64,000 nt of DNA from contig CAKTEM010000001.1 of the NCBI GenBank assembly GCA_934548045.1, forward strand, positions 124,001-188,000. Reading direction: 5' to 3'. Position 1 is the first letter of the stretch; each line of letters opens with the position of its first letter. A model generated the notes under the pieces. It did no database searches. It saw only the letters and a program-made list of their open reading frames with translations, and had not been told where the DNA came from. A program made the translations under genes and the position numbers. This stretch comes from an uncultured Faecalibacterium sp. (GTDB lineage Bacteria; Bacillota; Clostridia; Oscillospirales; Ruminococcaceae). This document shows, piece after piece, positions 27,399-36,411 of the stretch.

Positions 27399-28213
27399 AT
27401 GCCGTATGACAAGACCAATCCCAGTCAGTTTTTTCCTCTTGAAGAAGATTTAAAGCGTCTGTCACAGCTTCGGCTGATGGATGATGACTTTTTCTCGGAG
27501 GCGTTGGACAACAAGCCTAAAGCAGTCGGTTATATCGTCAACACGATTCTCGAGCGCGATTAAAAATCGAGTCTGCCAGAACACAGGTCGAGTATAAAAG
27601 TGCAACGAAGCGTTCCTTGAAGCTCGATATCCGTGCCGAAGACGCTGAGGGGCGCATCATTGACATTGAGATTCAGCGTGCAGACCGTGGAACCGGTGTC
27701 CGCCGCGCACGGTTCCACAGCAGCATGATCGACCGGACGCTCCTTGAAAAAGGCGATGATTTCGAGCAGCTTCCAGACAGTTACATCATTTTCATCACTG
27801 AAAATGACAAATTCCACAAAGGGCTTCCACTGTACCACATCGAGCGAAAAATCACCGAACTGGATGATATCCCATTTGATGATGGTACTCATATTATCTA
27901 TGTAAATGGCGCATTTCGGGATGTTTCTCATCCCATCGGACGCCTGATGCACGATTTCAACTGTACCGATGCCAATCAGATGTTTCATACGCCTTTGGCC
28001 GACGAAGTACGCTATCTAAAAGAGAACGAAAGGGGGCGCACCACTATGTGTAAACTTTTGGAAGAGATGCGTAATGAAACCGCTCATGATATCGCCGTAA
28101 AAAATGCTCTTGCAATGCTTGCAGATGGTTTTTTGACCTATGAAAAAATCGCCCAGTATTCTGGTTTGTCTCTGGATGAAATCAAGGAACTGGCCGGACA
28201 AAAATCTGCTTAA
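27399..28213 (+). pseudogene. Rpn-family PD-(D/E)XK nuclease/putative transposase, frameshifted
   Basis: The first frame (27399-27563, MPYDKTNPSQFFPLEEDL...) ends at a TAA. The protein then continues in the -1 frame from about 27560 (LKIESARTQVEYKSATKRS) to 28213, with the nuclease core LDIRAEDAEGRIIDIEIQ (D...ExQ) and a C-terminal helical segment. Joined, the product would be about 270 residues, the usual family size. A single missing base in gattaaaaatc explains the break: mutation or sequencing error. Relatives promote RecA-independent recombination and are often annotated as transposases. Confidence 0.8.
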
Positions 28214-28247
28214 GCGTTTTTCGTTTTAGCTGTAATATCACGATAAA

Positions 28248-28285
28248 GGAACCCCCGGAAAGTTTGAAGCTTTCCGGGGGTTCTC
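28248..28285. terminator. hairpin terminator between convergent genes
   Basis: A 14-bp stem (gaacccccggaaag / ctttccgggggttc) lies between the Rpn pseudogene and the converging lipoprotein gene. The U tracts are short on both strands. Confidence 0.7.
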
Positions 28286-28323
28286 TATTGCTCTGATTTT
28301 GTTTTAGTTTTCAGCAGTTCAGA

Positions 28324-28833
28324 TTAGTACTGAGCAACCAAAACGACGATATCAACACCGAGGACACTGTAAGTAGCGATACCATACTTGGTGAGCTTCT
28401 TTTCGTTATAATCCTTTGCATTGTAATTCTTGATTGCATTTGCAAAGTAAGTCGAAGCATCGCCTTCCTGAACCGGCTCGCTGCCCATCGTGGTCAGCAT
28501 AACTTTCTGGCCATAACCAGAAGCTGCAATTGCAAATTCATCGGTCTCCATATTCAGACCTGCATCCTTCAGGATCTTTTCTGCAATTGCCTCTGCATTT
28601 TCAGGATCCTGAGCCAGTTTAACCAGCTCCGGGATACCAATTTTCTTCACGCCGGAGATCAGTTTTTCCGCGCTCTTGGTGGTCGTCTCATTGACTGCTA
28701 CACCGCTGTTTGCGCCCAGCTTCGATGCAACTTCACTGGAGTAGGTCTTTGCCGACTTGCCGCAGCCGGTCAGGACGGTGAGTGCCATCACGCAGACGAG
28801 CGCAACAGCGAGGAACTTCTTTAAATGTTTCAT
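28324..28833 (-). CDS. putative lipoprotein, unknown
   Basis: This 169-residue protein has a clear lipoprotein signal (MKHLKKFLAVALVCVMALTV then LTGC lipobox, Cys near residue 24). The mature part is alpha/beta with no recognised catalytic motif (SAEKLISGVKKIGIPELVKLAQDP). It stands alone, with a strong RBS (aaaggagc). Cell-surface location is supported; function is unknown. Confidence 0.75.
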   Translation of the reverse strand: MKHLKKFLAVALVCVMALTVLTGCGKSAKTYSSEVASKLGANSGVAVNETTTKSAEKLISGVKKIGIPELVKLAQDPENAEAIAEKILKDAGLNMETDEFAIAASGYGQKVMLTTMGSEPVQEGDASTYFANAIKNYNAKDYNEKKLTKYGIATYSVLGVDIVVLVAQY

Positions 28834-29027
28834 GATTGGTAGCTCCTTTCAAATTGTACCCATTTGCAATCCCACAGCAGAATCGCTTCTGCTTTTGTTG
28901 TCACAAAAATATTACAAATTTCACAATTTGTCAAGAACTTCCGCCCACTTTCTGCGTTATCCACAAAAGCGAGATGTCCTTCTTGTGGAAGCTGCTCAGT
29001 CTCCGAAGTTTCCTCTTTTTATCACAC

Positions 29028-31787
29028 TTAGTGACTGCTCTTCCGCAGATCCAGCTCCCAGACCATACCAAGCTCATTGAGCTTCTCGATCCGCTCCGGG
29101 GTCAGCTTGGGGTCATGCCGGGCATAACAGTCACGCATCCGGCGAATCCAGTCACCCAGGCAGTAGCCGTCTTTGGTCTTGTAATTGACCGGAACACGCA
29201 GATTTCCCTTACTGTTGCGGTAATTTTCGGCACAGCGGAGCGCGCAGCCCCATTTGGCTTCTCGTGCATCCCACTCCATGCCGATCTCATCCAGCAAGGC
29301 GATATGTTCCGGCGTGACCTGGAACGAATCCGGACGGGTCTTGCGTGCCGCACGGAGGTTGGAGATCCAGACACCCAGACGGAAATTCGTCTCGTCGGTG
29401 TAGCTGGCCGGAACCAGCAGGTCGCCATACTTTTTATAATATATTTTTGCGCGGTTATAATTCCTCTGCCAATTCTGGTCGCGCACCTGACATCGCGGAC
29501 GCGGACTGCTCTCGGCCGTGCGGCTCAGCTCATCCTTGAGCAGATTTTTCAGGGCCCTGCGCTGTTCTGCCGTCAGGCTCGGGTCGTTTTTCTTGAGCCG
29601 CTGTTTCTGCCGGGAAATCCAGCTGCCCAGCCAGATACCCTCTTCGGTCTTGTACATGCTGGGAACCGGCTCGCCGTTGTGTTCCTTCTTGTACTTTTCC
29701 GCCAGCTCGATACGGTATTCCCACGAATTGTTGTGGCTCCACTCCATCCCGATCTTATCCAGCATGGCCTTGCGTTCCGGAGTCACACGCGCACTGCTCC
29801 GCTCCGGGTTCTGGTAAGCGTACCGCTGCCGGGAGATCCATTTGCCAAGCAGGACGCCGTCCGGCGAGACATATTCCGACGGAACATCGAGGTCGCCGTG
29901 TTCCTGATAGTACCGCTCGGCTACCTCGTAGGCCTGCTGCCAGCGGCGGTCGTTCCGGTTCGTCCAGTCGACCCCGATAGCTTCCAGCCGGGCGACCTGC
30001 TCGGGCTTCAGGTCATTGTCTTTGTAGGCGGTGCGCTGGCTTCCCAGCCAAACGCCCAGTGCCATTCCGTCCGGCGTCACATATTTTACCGGGATCTCCA
30101 AGTCGCCGTGCTCAAGGTAATACCGGGTCGCGGCGGCATAGCTCTGCTCCCAAAGACTGCTGGCCGTATCCCAGACCATACCCATGGATTGCAGACGCTC
30201 GATGCGCTGAGGGTCAAGGCTTCCGCTCAGGTAACGCTGGCGGTTGTAGACGATCCACTCGCCCAGCGCGAAACCGCTCTTATCGTGATACCGCACCGGA
30301 ACCAGCAGGTCGCCGTGTTCATCCCGGTACTTCTTGGCCGATGCACAACCGCGCTCCCACGCCAGCGTGAGACGCTGTTTCCAGCCGATGCCGATCTTAT
30401 CCAGCCGGGCGATCTGTTCATCAGTCAGACGACCTGCACGCTGTCCGGCACGCACCTGACGCTGAATTTCCAGCCAGCGGCCCAGCGCAAGGCCATCTTC
30501 AGTGATATAACTGCGCGGCACATCGAGCTTGCCGGTCTCAGGGTCGACTTTGCCGCAGGTCTTGGCCGCTTCGTAGAACTCTTCCCAAGTGTTTTCAAGG
30601 CCGCGCTTGAGCTTTTTGAAGCAGAGCGTTGCCTGCCGGAGTGGGTCACGAAGCTTGAATTCGGTCGGAACGCCACCCTGTCTGCGGACAGCATCCTCAT
30701 ACTCCCGGCGGACGGTCAGCATCGACATGACGCCCTCGAACGAGTTCGTAAAATCAACGATCTGGATCTGTTTGCCGCTTGCCGTCAATGCCCGGCTGAA
30801 CATCTGGCGAAAAATCGCTTCATCCGGGCTTCTTCTCAGCAAAATCACGCCGTCCAGCCCGTCGATATGGAACTGTGCATCCGGCCGGTTCTGGTAAACC
30901 AACAGTCGGACGCGTGACGTCTCATCCTCCAGAAATTCTTTCAGAGCCGGACTGCCGACCAGCGGACTTTCGCCGACGCAGTACAGCCGGGGCGGCTGCT
31001 CGTTATAAGTAAACATCTCCTGAATCCGAGATAGGCAGGCCATCGTCCAGTCATAGTTTTCGCCCAGAACGAGGTACTTGCCGCCGTTCATGCCCAAGGG
31101 GCGGATCAGCTCATGGGCCGCTTTTTCAGCATCCCGGACGGCATAGCTCAGGTTGGTATAGAGCTGTTCGTTCGGGTCCGGACGGCCCGGGCTGCGAAGG
31201 TTTTTCACTCTTGCGCGGAGACCTGCCATGACGTCCTTGCTCGACCACAGCAGAGTCGCAAAGGGCTTCGGATAGGGCAGGATGCCATTTGCAACAGCTT
31301 CCCCGACGTTATAGCAGGACACCACTGCACCCTGAAACAGCTCTTCCGCGCTGAGGCAGGGCTTGTTCGGGCTGTTCGGCTCGGCCAGACCCAGCAGCTT
31401 CACATCCGGGCAGAATCCCAGCAGCCGACCAACGCTCCGGTTCCAGCCATCCGCACCCAGCTCCTGATACATATCCAATATCAGATAAGCCGGACGTTTT
31501 GCGGCCAGCTCGATCCACTCTTCCGGGCTGGCGGCGGCCAGCTTCTCGCAGGAATAAAGCTTCGCCTTTTCCGGCAGCGTTCCCTCGGTCTGACGCAGGC
31601 GTAGGCGGCACTCGCCCGGCACCAGCCAGTAGATCACCTCGTCCGGATGGTCTTCCAGCAGTTTCCATACCAGCTGGCTTTTTCCGGTTCCAGCCGGCTG
31701 GATGACTGCTGCCCTGCCGTTTTCGGCAAGCTTTTTCACAACAGCCTGATATACGCTGGTATCATTCTGATACAAATCCTTTGCCAT
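29028..31787 (-). CDS. large P-loop protein with seven helicase-associated (HA) repeats
   Basis: This 919-residue protein has an N-terminal ATPase-like region (residues 1-~360) with Walker A QPAGTGKSQL and Walker B-like AYLILDMYQE, resembling a reduced superfamily-2 helicase. Seven HA repeats of about 65-75 residues follow, each with W...A..Y...HGDL.VP..Y....G..LG.W...QR and ending in IG(M/V).W, for example HGDLLVPVRYHDKSGFALGEW. HA domains are thought to bind nucleic acid. The start at 31787 follows aaggag. No phage or restriction gene is adjacent. DNA or RNA binding and ATP use are inferred. Confidence 0.8.
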   Translation of the reverse strand: MAKDLYQNDTSVYQAVVKKLAENGRAAVIQPAGTGKSQLVWKLLEDHPDEVIYWLVPGECRLRLRQTEGTLPEKAKLYSCEKLAAASPEEWIELAAKRPAYLILDMYQELGADGWNRSVGRLLGFCPDVKLLGLAEPNSPNKPCLSAEELFQGAVVSCYNVGEAVANGILPYPKPFATLLWSSKDVMAGLRARVKNLRSPGRPDPNEQLYTNLSYAVRDAEKAAHELIRPLGMNGGKYLVLGENYDWTMACLSRIQEMFTYNEQPPRLYCVGESPLVGSPALKEFLEDETSRVRLLVYQNRPDAQFHIDGLDGVILLRRSPDEAIFRQMFSRALTASGKQIQIVDFTNSFEGVMSMLTVRREYEDAVRRQGGVPTEFKLRDPLRQATLCFKKLKRGLENTWEEFYEAAKTCGKVDPETGKLDVPRSYITEDGLALGRWLEIQRQVRAGQRAGRLTDEQIARLDKIGIGWKQRLTLAWERGCASAKKYRDEHGDLLVPVRYHDKSGFALGEWIVYNRQRYLSGSLDPQRIERLQSMGMVWDTASSLWEQSYAAATRYYLEHGDLEIPVKYVTPDGMALGVWLGSQRTAYKDNDLKPEQVARLEAIGVDWTNRNDRRWQQAYEVAERYYQEHGDLDVPSEYVSPDGVLLGKWISRQRYAYQNPERSSARVTPERKAMLDKIGMEWSHNNSWEYRIELAEKYKKEHNGEPVPSMYKTEEGIWLGSWISRQKQRLKKNDPSLTAEQRRALKNLLKDELSRTAESSPRPRCQVRDQNWQRNYNRAKIYYKKYGDLLVPASYTDETNFRLGVWISNLRAARKTRPDSFQVTPEHIALLDEIGMEWDAREAKWGCALRCAENYRNSKGNLRVPVNYKTKDGYCLGDWIRRMRDCYARHDPKLTPERIEKLNELGMVWELDLRKSSH

Positions 31788-32085
31788 AACTTTCGTTCTC
31801 CTTTTGTCGGAAACCAGATGCGGCAAATTCCGCAAATTTCAGCCCTTCATGAAAGGTTTTCGTCATAATACAACCCCGGTCACACACTTTACCGGTCAGA
31901 TGGGTTAAGAAAGGCAATTTTCTCAGCTTATTTGTATCATAAAAGTTTGTTTCTTGTCAAGCTCCTTTTGAGAAAACTTCATTTTTTCTATCGCAAAGTG
32001 TCTGCGGTGTGGTTATAACAACAGACATGCACGTTTCGTTCGGGTATACAATTAAAGGAAATCCGGTAAAAAGGAGCTGTATCAT
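31788..32085. other. divergent promoter region, HA-repeat gene and cupin gene
   Basis: On the minus strand TTGACA (31955-31960) with 18-bp spacing to TACAAA (31931-31936) could serve the HA-repeat gene. On the plus strand TACAAT (32047-32052) lies 34 bases before the cupin start with a weak -35. No gene is seen. Confidence 0.5.
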
Positions 32086-32523
32086 TTGTCCGAACGTGTC
32101 TTTACCATCTCGCAAAAACGCCCCATCCGCCCGGAGATGACGGTCTCCCGTCCGGCAGGTCTGGGCGAAACGGTTCCGGTAACGTGGTTCTCGCTGGGCG
32201 CAGGAACCTCCATCACACCGGAATATTACGACTGCACCACCCTGTATCTCATCGCCGAGGGCAGCATCGCAAACCTCGACCTCGCACACACCGACAACAT
32301 GAAGTTCGTCCTGATGGCCTTTGACGAGGGTACCGGCCTGACTCCCCACCGCGCACCCGGCAACGCCATCCTGACCGCCCTCGAAGGCAAAGCCATCATC
32401 GGCTACGAGGGCAAAGACTACGAGCTGAACGCAGGCGAGAGCTTCCGTTTTGACAAAAACGGCCTGCACAGCGTCACCGCACAGGGCAAGTTCAAGATGA
32501 GCCTGCTGCTGGTTCTCGAGTAA
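32086..32523 (+). CDS. small cupin-like protein
   Basis: This 145-residue single beta-barrel protein shows cupin-style motifs: GTSITPEYYDCTTLYLIAEGS, LTPHRAPGNAILTALEGKAIIGYEGKDYELNAGESFRFD and GLHSVTAQG. Metal-binding His residues are fewer than in canonical cupins (HRAPGN and GLHSV). Translation begins at TTG (32086), 9 bases after aaggag. A role in ligand or metal binding is plausible; the substrate is unknown. Confidence 0.75.
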   Translation: MSERVFTISQKRPIRPEMTVSRPAGLGETVPVTWFSLGAGTSITPEYYDCTTLYLIAEGSIANLDLAHTDNMKFVLMAFDEGTGLTPHRAPGNAILTALEGKAIIGYEGKDYELNAGESFRFDKNGLHSVTAQGKFKMSLLLVLE

Positions 32524-32536
32524 TTGTTTTTTGATG

Positions 32537-32571
32537 AAAATGCCGTTTCCAGATTTGGAAGCGGCATTTTG
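32537..32571 (+). terminator. terminator of the cupin gene
   Basis: The stem aaaatgccg / cggcatttt with inner pairing tttcc / ggaag closes just after the stop codon. Confidence 0.75.
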
Positions 32572-32596
32572 CATCCTCTTTATTCAGAATCCGTAT

Positions 32597-32625
32597 TTTA
32601 CATCAAAGCCGCTTTATGATACTAT
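32597..32625 (+). promoter_or_regulatory. promoter of the 2-hydroxyacid dehydrogenase gene
   Basis: TTTACA and TACTAT are separated by 17 bases; the -10 lies 45 bases before the ATG. Confidence 0.55.
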
Positions 32626-32670
32626 TTAAAATAGAGATTTGACCTCTTTTATTCGGAAAGGAGTTTCGTT

Positions 32671-33690
32671 ATGTCTGAAGCACTTCGCAAAAAGATTCTG
32701 GTCTGCCTGCCGACCACCGAGGCACAGCGCAATGCACTCGTCGCCGCAGCACCGGAATCTGAGTTCCGTTTTACCACCGCCGCCACCGTGACCGAAGAGG
32801 ATGCGGTCTGGCCCGACATCATCCTCGGCAATGTGCCGGTCGCCTTCATCTCCAAAAACGACCATGTGGAATGGTTCCAGTCCAATGCCGCCGGGCCGAA
32901 CGACTACCTCAAGCCCGGTGTCCTGCCCGAGAATTGTATCGTGACGAACGCCACCGGTGCATACGGCCTGTCCATCAGCGAGTGGATGCTGGGTATGTGG
33001 CTGGGCCTGCAGAAAGACCTTTTCCTCTATCGTGACCGCCAGAACGAACACAAGTGGGCTCCCACCGGCCACTCCGTTCTGAGCATCTACGGCTCCCGTG
33101 TCCTCTGCGTCGGCATGGGCGACATCGGTTCCAACTTTGCTCGCCGTGCGCACGCACTGGGTGCAGAGGTCGTCGGCGTCCGCCGCACCGTTCACCCGGA
33201 CACTCCCTGTCCGGATTACTGCCTGCGCGTCGTGGCACAGGCAGACCTCGACAAGGAGCTTCCCGAAGCCGACCTCATCGCGCTGAGCCTGCCCGGCACG
33301 CCGGAGACCGAGAACCTGTTCAACGCCGAGCGTCTGGCACGCTGCAAGAAGGGCGCGATTCTGCTGAACGTTGGCCGTGGTTCCAGTGTCGACAGCGACG
33401 CACTGGCCGAGGCCGTCCACAGTAGACACATCTTCGGTGCCGGTCTGGACGTCACCGCTCCGGAACCCCTGCCTGCCGACCATCCGCTCTGGGCTGAGCC
33501 GAACGTCATCATCACGCCGCACGTCTCGGGCAAGTTCAGCCTGCCAAAGACTCTCGAGAACATCGCGGAGATCTTCGTCCATAACCTTCAGCTCTACGCC
33601 GCAGGCAAGCCGCTGGACAATCAGGTCAGCCGCACCACCCAGTACGCCAGCGGTGCCGAGAGCGGCAAACGCCTTGTCAGCACCTTCTGA
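32671..33690 (+). CDS. D-isomer-specific 2-hydroxyacid dehydrogenase
   Basis: This 339-residue protein has the Rossmann motif GMGDIGSNFARRAHALG near residue 148, the LNVGRGSSVDSDAL segment carrying the active-site Arg region, and TPHVSG with the catalytic His near the end of the NAD domain (between them DVTAPEPLPADHPLW). These define the PGDH/lactate/hydroxyisocaproate dehydrogenase family. The substrate cannot be told from sequence. It is monocistronic, with promoter and terminator of its own. Confidence 0.9.
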   Translation: MSEALRKKILVCLPTTEAQRNALVAAAPESEFRFTTAATVTEEDAVWPDIILGNVPVAFISKNDHVEWFQSNAAGPNDYLKPGVLPENCIVTNATGAYGLSISEWMLGMWLGLQKDLFLYRDRQNEHKWAPTGHSVLSIYGSRVLCVGMGDIGSNFARRAHALGAEVVGVRRTVHPDTPCPDYCLRVVAQADLDKELPEADLIALSLPGTPETENLFNAERLARCKKGAILLNVGRGSSVDSDALAEAVHSRHIFGAGLDVTAPEPLPADHPLWAEPNVIITPHVSGKFSLPKTLENIAEIFVHNLQLYAAGKPLDNQVSRTTQYASGAESGKRLVSTF

Positions 33691-33721
33691 TTTTTGCTGC
33701 TGATTTTCCAAAAAGCATTTT

Positions 33722-33763
33722 AAAAACCGTGGACAGCGAAAGTGACGCCGTCCACGGTTTTTC
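33722..33763 (+). terminator. terminator of the 2-hydroxyacid dehydrogenase gene
   Basis: A 13-bp stem (aaaaaccgtggac / gtccacggttttt) ends in a T run. Confidence 0.88.
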
Positions 33764-33790
33764 CGTTCAAGTATGGAGATGTATCAAATC

Positions 33791-34285
33791 TTAATCCGTG
33801 AACATCTGCACCCAATAATGGCCGTATCCGCTATCAGTTTGGCAGTAACCGATCCCGATTTTACGATACCTCGGATTCAAAATATTTGCGCGATGGCCCG
33901 ACGAGTTCATCCAGGAGTTCACGACTGCTTCCGGCGTCTTCTGGCCTGCCGCGATATTTTCGGCACGTTTGCTGGACTTCACACCATGCTCTGTCAGCGC
34001 AGTAAAACAGCTGCTTCCATTGGGCCGGGTATGGGAAAACTTTGTGGGAAGCTCTTCTGCGCGTTCCTGCGCAGCTGCAACCAAGTCAGGGTCTGCCATT
34101 TCCAGCGGCTGTAAACCTGCTTTTGCGCGCTCGATGTTGACAAGACGAAGGACTTCGCTCTGCTCATAGCTGACATCGACGGTTTTCCCTATGCCGTCTC
34201 CGCTGCACGCCGTCATCAGACACAGCATCAGCACCATTGCCAGCACAGAAGCCAATACTCGCAGTTGTTTCTTCATATTTTTCAT
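33791..34285 (-). CDS. secreted CAP/SCP-domain lipoprotein (YkwD-like)
   Basis: This 164-residue protein has a signal with lipobox LMTACSGD (Cys near residue 28), followed by a CAP domain. Motifs include RLVNIERAKAGLQPL, AAQERAEELPTKFSHTRPNG, NIAAGQKTPEAVVNSWMNSSGHRANILNP and GYGHYWVQMF. All four typical CAP motifs are present. Bacterial members are extracellular and often linked to sporulation or wall stress, with no settled activity. It converges on the dehydrogenase terminator. Confidence 0.88.
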   Translation of the reverse strand: MKNMKKQLRVLASVLAMVLMLCLMTACSGDGIGKTVDVSYEQSEVLRLVNIERAKAGLQPLEMADPDLVAAAQERAEELPTKFSHTRPNGSSCFTALTEHGVKSSKRAENIAAGQKTPEAVVNSWMNSSGHRANILNPRYRKIGIGYCQTDSGYGHYWVQMFTD

Positions 34286-34369
34286 CCTTTCGTGTTTTAT
34301 TTCCGGGGTCTTTTCTTTATAGTATCATCTCGTGAAAATTCTGTCAATATCAGAAATCAAAAGAGAACA

Positions 34370-34398
34370 TTGCCTAATTCCCCAAAAGCCGCTATAAT
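34370..34398 (+). promoter_or_regulatory. promoter of the PfkB kinase gene
   Basis: TTGCCT (34370-34375), a 17-bp spacer and a perfect TATAAT (34393-34398) precede the ATG by 43 bases. Confidence 0.7.
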
Positions 34399-34440
34399 TG
34401 GTCTTATTAAATTGCTTTTTATCAGAAAGGACATTTTTGA

Positions 34441-35373
34441 ATGGGAATCGTAGTAATCGGCGCAGTTTTTGTAGATATCAAGGGTTACCCTCTCTCCACT
34501 TATATTCCCGGCGGCCGCAACGCCGGACGGATGGAACAGGTACACGGCGGTGTCAGCCGCAATGTCGCGGAAGATATCGCAAATGTGGAACTCCGCCCGA
34601 CCTTCGTCAGTCTGGTCGATGATACCGGCATGGGTCAGGACGTCATCGACAAGCTGACGAACCACAAGGTCAACACCCGTTTTATCCAGCGTGTTCCCGA
34701 CGGCATGGGAACCTGGTTGGCGATCTTCGACAACAACGGCGATGTGACCGCCGCCATCTCCAAGCGTCCGGATACCACCCCTCTGACTGGACTGCTGGCA
34801 GAACAGGGTGACGAAATTTTTGCCGACTGTGATGCTATCGCGCTGGAACTCGACCTCGAAAAAGAGACGGTCAAGCAGACCCTGCGCTATGCCAAGAAGT
34901 ACAACAAAAAAGTCTTTGCTGCCGTCTCCAACATGAGCATCGCGATGGAGCGCAGAGATTTCATCCAGCAGCTCGACTGCTTTGTCTGCAACCAGCAGGA
35001 AGCCGGCCTGCTCTTCTCGGATGATTACGACCACCTGAAACCCGAGGAAATGTGCCATGTCCTCGCCTCCAATGTCCGGAGCGCGAACATCCCCTGCATG
35101 GTCGTCACGATGGGCGATCAGGGTGCCGTTTACGCCCGTGCTAACGGTGAGTGCGGTGTAGTTCCTGCCAAGAAAGTCGACGTCATCGACACCACCGGCG
35201 CAGGCGACGCTTTCTTTGCCGGTACGACCATCGGCCTGACTTATGGCAAGACCCTCGCCGAGTCCTGCGAGATTGGCAGCCGCCTCGCCGCATCCGTTAT
35301 CTGCATCACCGAGAATGTCTGCCCTCGCTTCCGTCCGCAGGAATTCGGTCTGGATATCCCGGTGGTTGACTGA
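34441..35373 (+). CDS. PfkB-family carbohydrate/nucleoside kinase
   Basis: This 310-residue protein has the N-terminal PfkB signature region (PGGRNAGRMEQVHGGVSRNVAEDIA) and the C-terminal signature DTTGAGDAFFAGT with the catalytic Asp near residue 255. The family includes ribokinase, adenosine and pseudouridine kinases. The unusual GGVSRNVA and overall pattern favour the pseudouridine/nucleoside-kinase side, but substrate is not proven. It has its own promoter and is monocistronic. Confidence 0.85.
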   Translation: MGIVVIGAVFVDIKGYPLSTYIPGGRNAGRMEQVHGGVSRNVAEDIANVELRPTFVSLVDDTGMGQDVIDKLTNHKVNTRFIQRVPDGMGTWLAIFDNNGDVTAAISKRPDTTPLTGLLAEQGDEIFADCDAIALELDLEKETVKQTLRYAKKYNKKVFAAVSNMSIAMERRDFIQQLDCFVCNQQEAGLLFSDDYDHLKPEEMCHVLASNVRSANIPCMVVTMGDQGAVYARANGECGVVPAKKVDVIDTTGAGDAFFAGTTIGLTYGKTLAESCEIGSRLAASVICITENVCPRFRPQEFGLDIPVVD

Positions 35374-35408
35374 AACCATTCTTCTTTCTGTAATTTTCAA
35401 AAAAGGCC

Positions 35409-35439
35409 TTGACTTAAACTCAACTTTAGATGTTAAAGT
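35409..35439 (+). promoter_or_regulatory. MerR-type promoter (19-bp spacer) before the CMD-cupin gene
   Basis: TTGACT and TAAAGT are 19 bases apart, the overlong spacer typical of MerR-activated promoters. The spacer carries an imperfect dyad (TAAACTCAACTTTA). The same architecture recurs at 37683-37713 and 37761-37791, indicating a shared MerR-type regulator. Confidence 0.65.
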
Positions 35440-35496
35440 ATAGATACAGAAACGGCTCAGCCGCAAAATTGCAGAGAAAGAGAGAAGGTTTTTCTT

Positions 35497-36252
35497 ATGG
35501 AAAAAATTGTACAGACCACAGGCCGCAACGCCCTCGGCACTTTTGCACCGGCATTTGCTCATTACAACGACGATGTTCTCTTTGGCGAGAACTGGAACGA
35601 TGACGGCATCGACGTCAAGACCCGGAGCATCATCACCGTGGTCGCTCTGATGGCATCTGGCATCACCGATTCTTCCCTGAAGTTCCATCTTCAGAACGCG
35701 AAGAACCACGGCGTGACCCAGAAAGAGATCGCCGCCATCATCACTCACGTTGCGTTTTACGCAGGCTGGCCGAAGGGCTGGGCCGTCTTCAACATGGCAA
35801 AAGAGATTTGGGAAGTCGAGCCGGAAGATGAGTCCGCAAAGGCAAAGCATCAGGCTTCGATGATCTTCCCCATCGGTGAGCCGAATGTCGCCTACGCGAA
35901 GTATTTCATCGGCCAGAGCTACCTTGCACCCATCTCCACCTCGCAGGTCGGCATCCACAATGTCACCTTTGAGCCGGGCTGCCGCAATAATTGGCACATC
36001 CACCACGCAAAGTCCGGCGGCGGCCAGATTTTGGTCTGCATCGCAGGCCGCGGCTACTATCAGGAAGAGGGCAAGGAGCCGGTCGAGATGAACCCCGGTG
36101 ACTGCATCAATATCCCTGCTGAAGTCAAGCATTGGCACGGTGCTGCACCCGACAGCTGGTTCTCTCACCTCGCCGTTGAGGTTCCCGGCGTCGAGACCTC
36201 GAACGAGTGGTGCGAGCCTGTCACCGATGAAGTGTATAGCAAATTGAAGTAA
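35497..36252 (+). CDS. carboxymuconolactone decarboxylase-like domain fused to a cupin
   Basis: This 251-residue protein has an AhpD/CMD-like domain in residues 1-~115 (VKTRSIITVVALMASG, GVTQKEIAAIITHVAFYAGWPKGWAVF) and a cupin domain in ~135-235 (HNVTFEPGCRNNWHIHH, GQILVCIAGRGYYQEEG, NIPAEVKHWHGAAPDSWFSHLAVE) with metal-binding His residues. The CMD part lacks the CxxC of peroxidase-active AhpD. Such fusions are common in anaerobes beside flavodoxin and aldo/keto reductase genes and MerR regulators, as here; a redox or electrophile-stress role is inferred. Confidence 0.87.
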   Translation: MEKIVQTTGRNALGTFAPAFAHYNDDVLFGENWNDDGIDVKTRSIITVVALMASGITDSSLKFHLQNAKNHGVTQKEIAAIITHVAFYAGWPKGWAVFNMAKEIWEVEPEDESAKAKHQASMIFPIGEPNVAYAKYFIGQSYLAPISTSQVGIHNVTFEPGCRNNWHIHHAKSGGGQILVCIAGRGYYQEEGKEPVEMNPGDCINIPAEVKHWHGAAPDSWFSHLAVEVPGVETSNEWCEPVTDEVYSKLK

Positions 36253-36268
36253 GTTTTCCTTATAAGAT

Positions 36269-36319
36269 AACCACCCCAGCTGCTCCCGTTTTGTTTTGGA
36301 AGCGGCTGGGGTGGTTTTA
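36269..36319 (+). terminator. terminator of the CMD-cupin gene
   Basis: An 11-bp stem (accaccccagc / gctggggtggt) ends in tttt. Confidence 0.85.
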
Positions 36320-36339
36320 TGCAAATTATGTGACAGAAA

Positions 36340-36370
36340 AGAGGCACAGCCCCACAAAAGCTGTGCCTCC
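36340..36370 (-). terminator. terminator after the aldo/keto reductase and RibD-like pseudogene
   Basis: A perfect 10-bp stem (gaggcacagc / gctgtgcctc) is followed on the minus strand by ttttctgt. Confidence 0.8.
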
Positions 36371-36411
36371 TGATTTATGATTTCTCTCTATCGGCTCTGT
36401 CGAAACTTCGG

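Noticed and set aside
28836..30917. 693-codon frame opposite the HA-repeat protein
   Set aside because: Antisense to regular HA repeats, which explains its repetitive look.
29028..31787. Tandem HA repeats considered as a DNA repeat array
   Set aside because: The repetition is at the protein level with diverged nucleotides, so it is a domain array and not a DNA tandem repeat or CRISPR.
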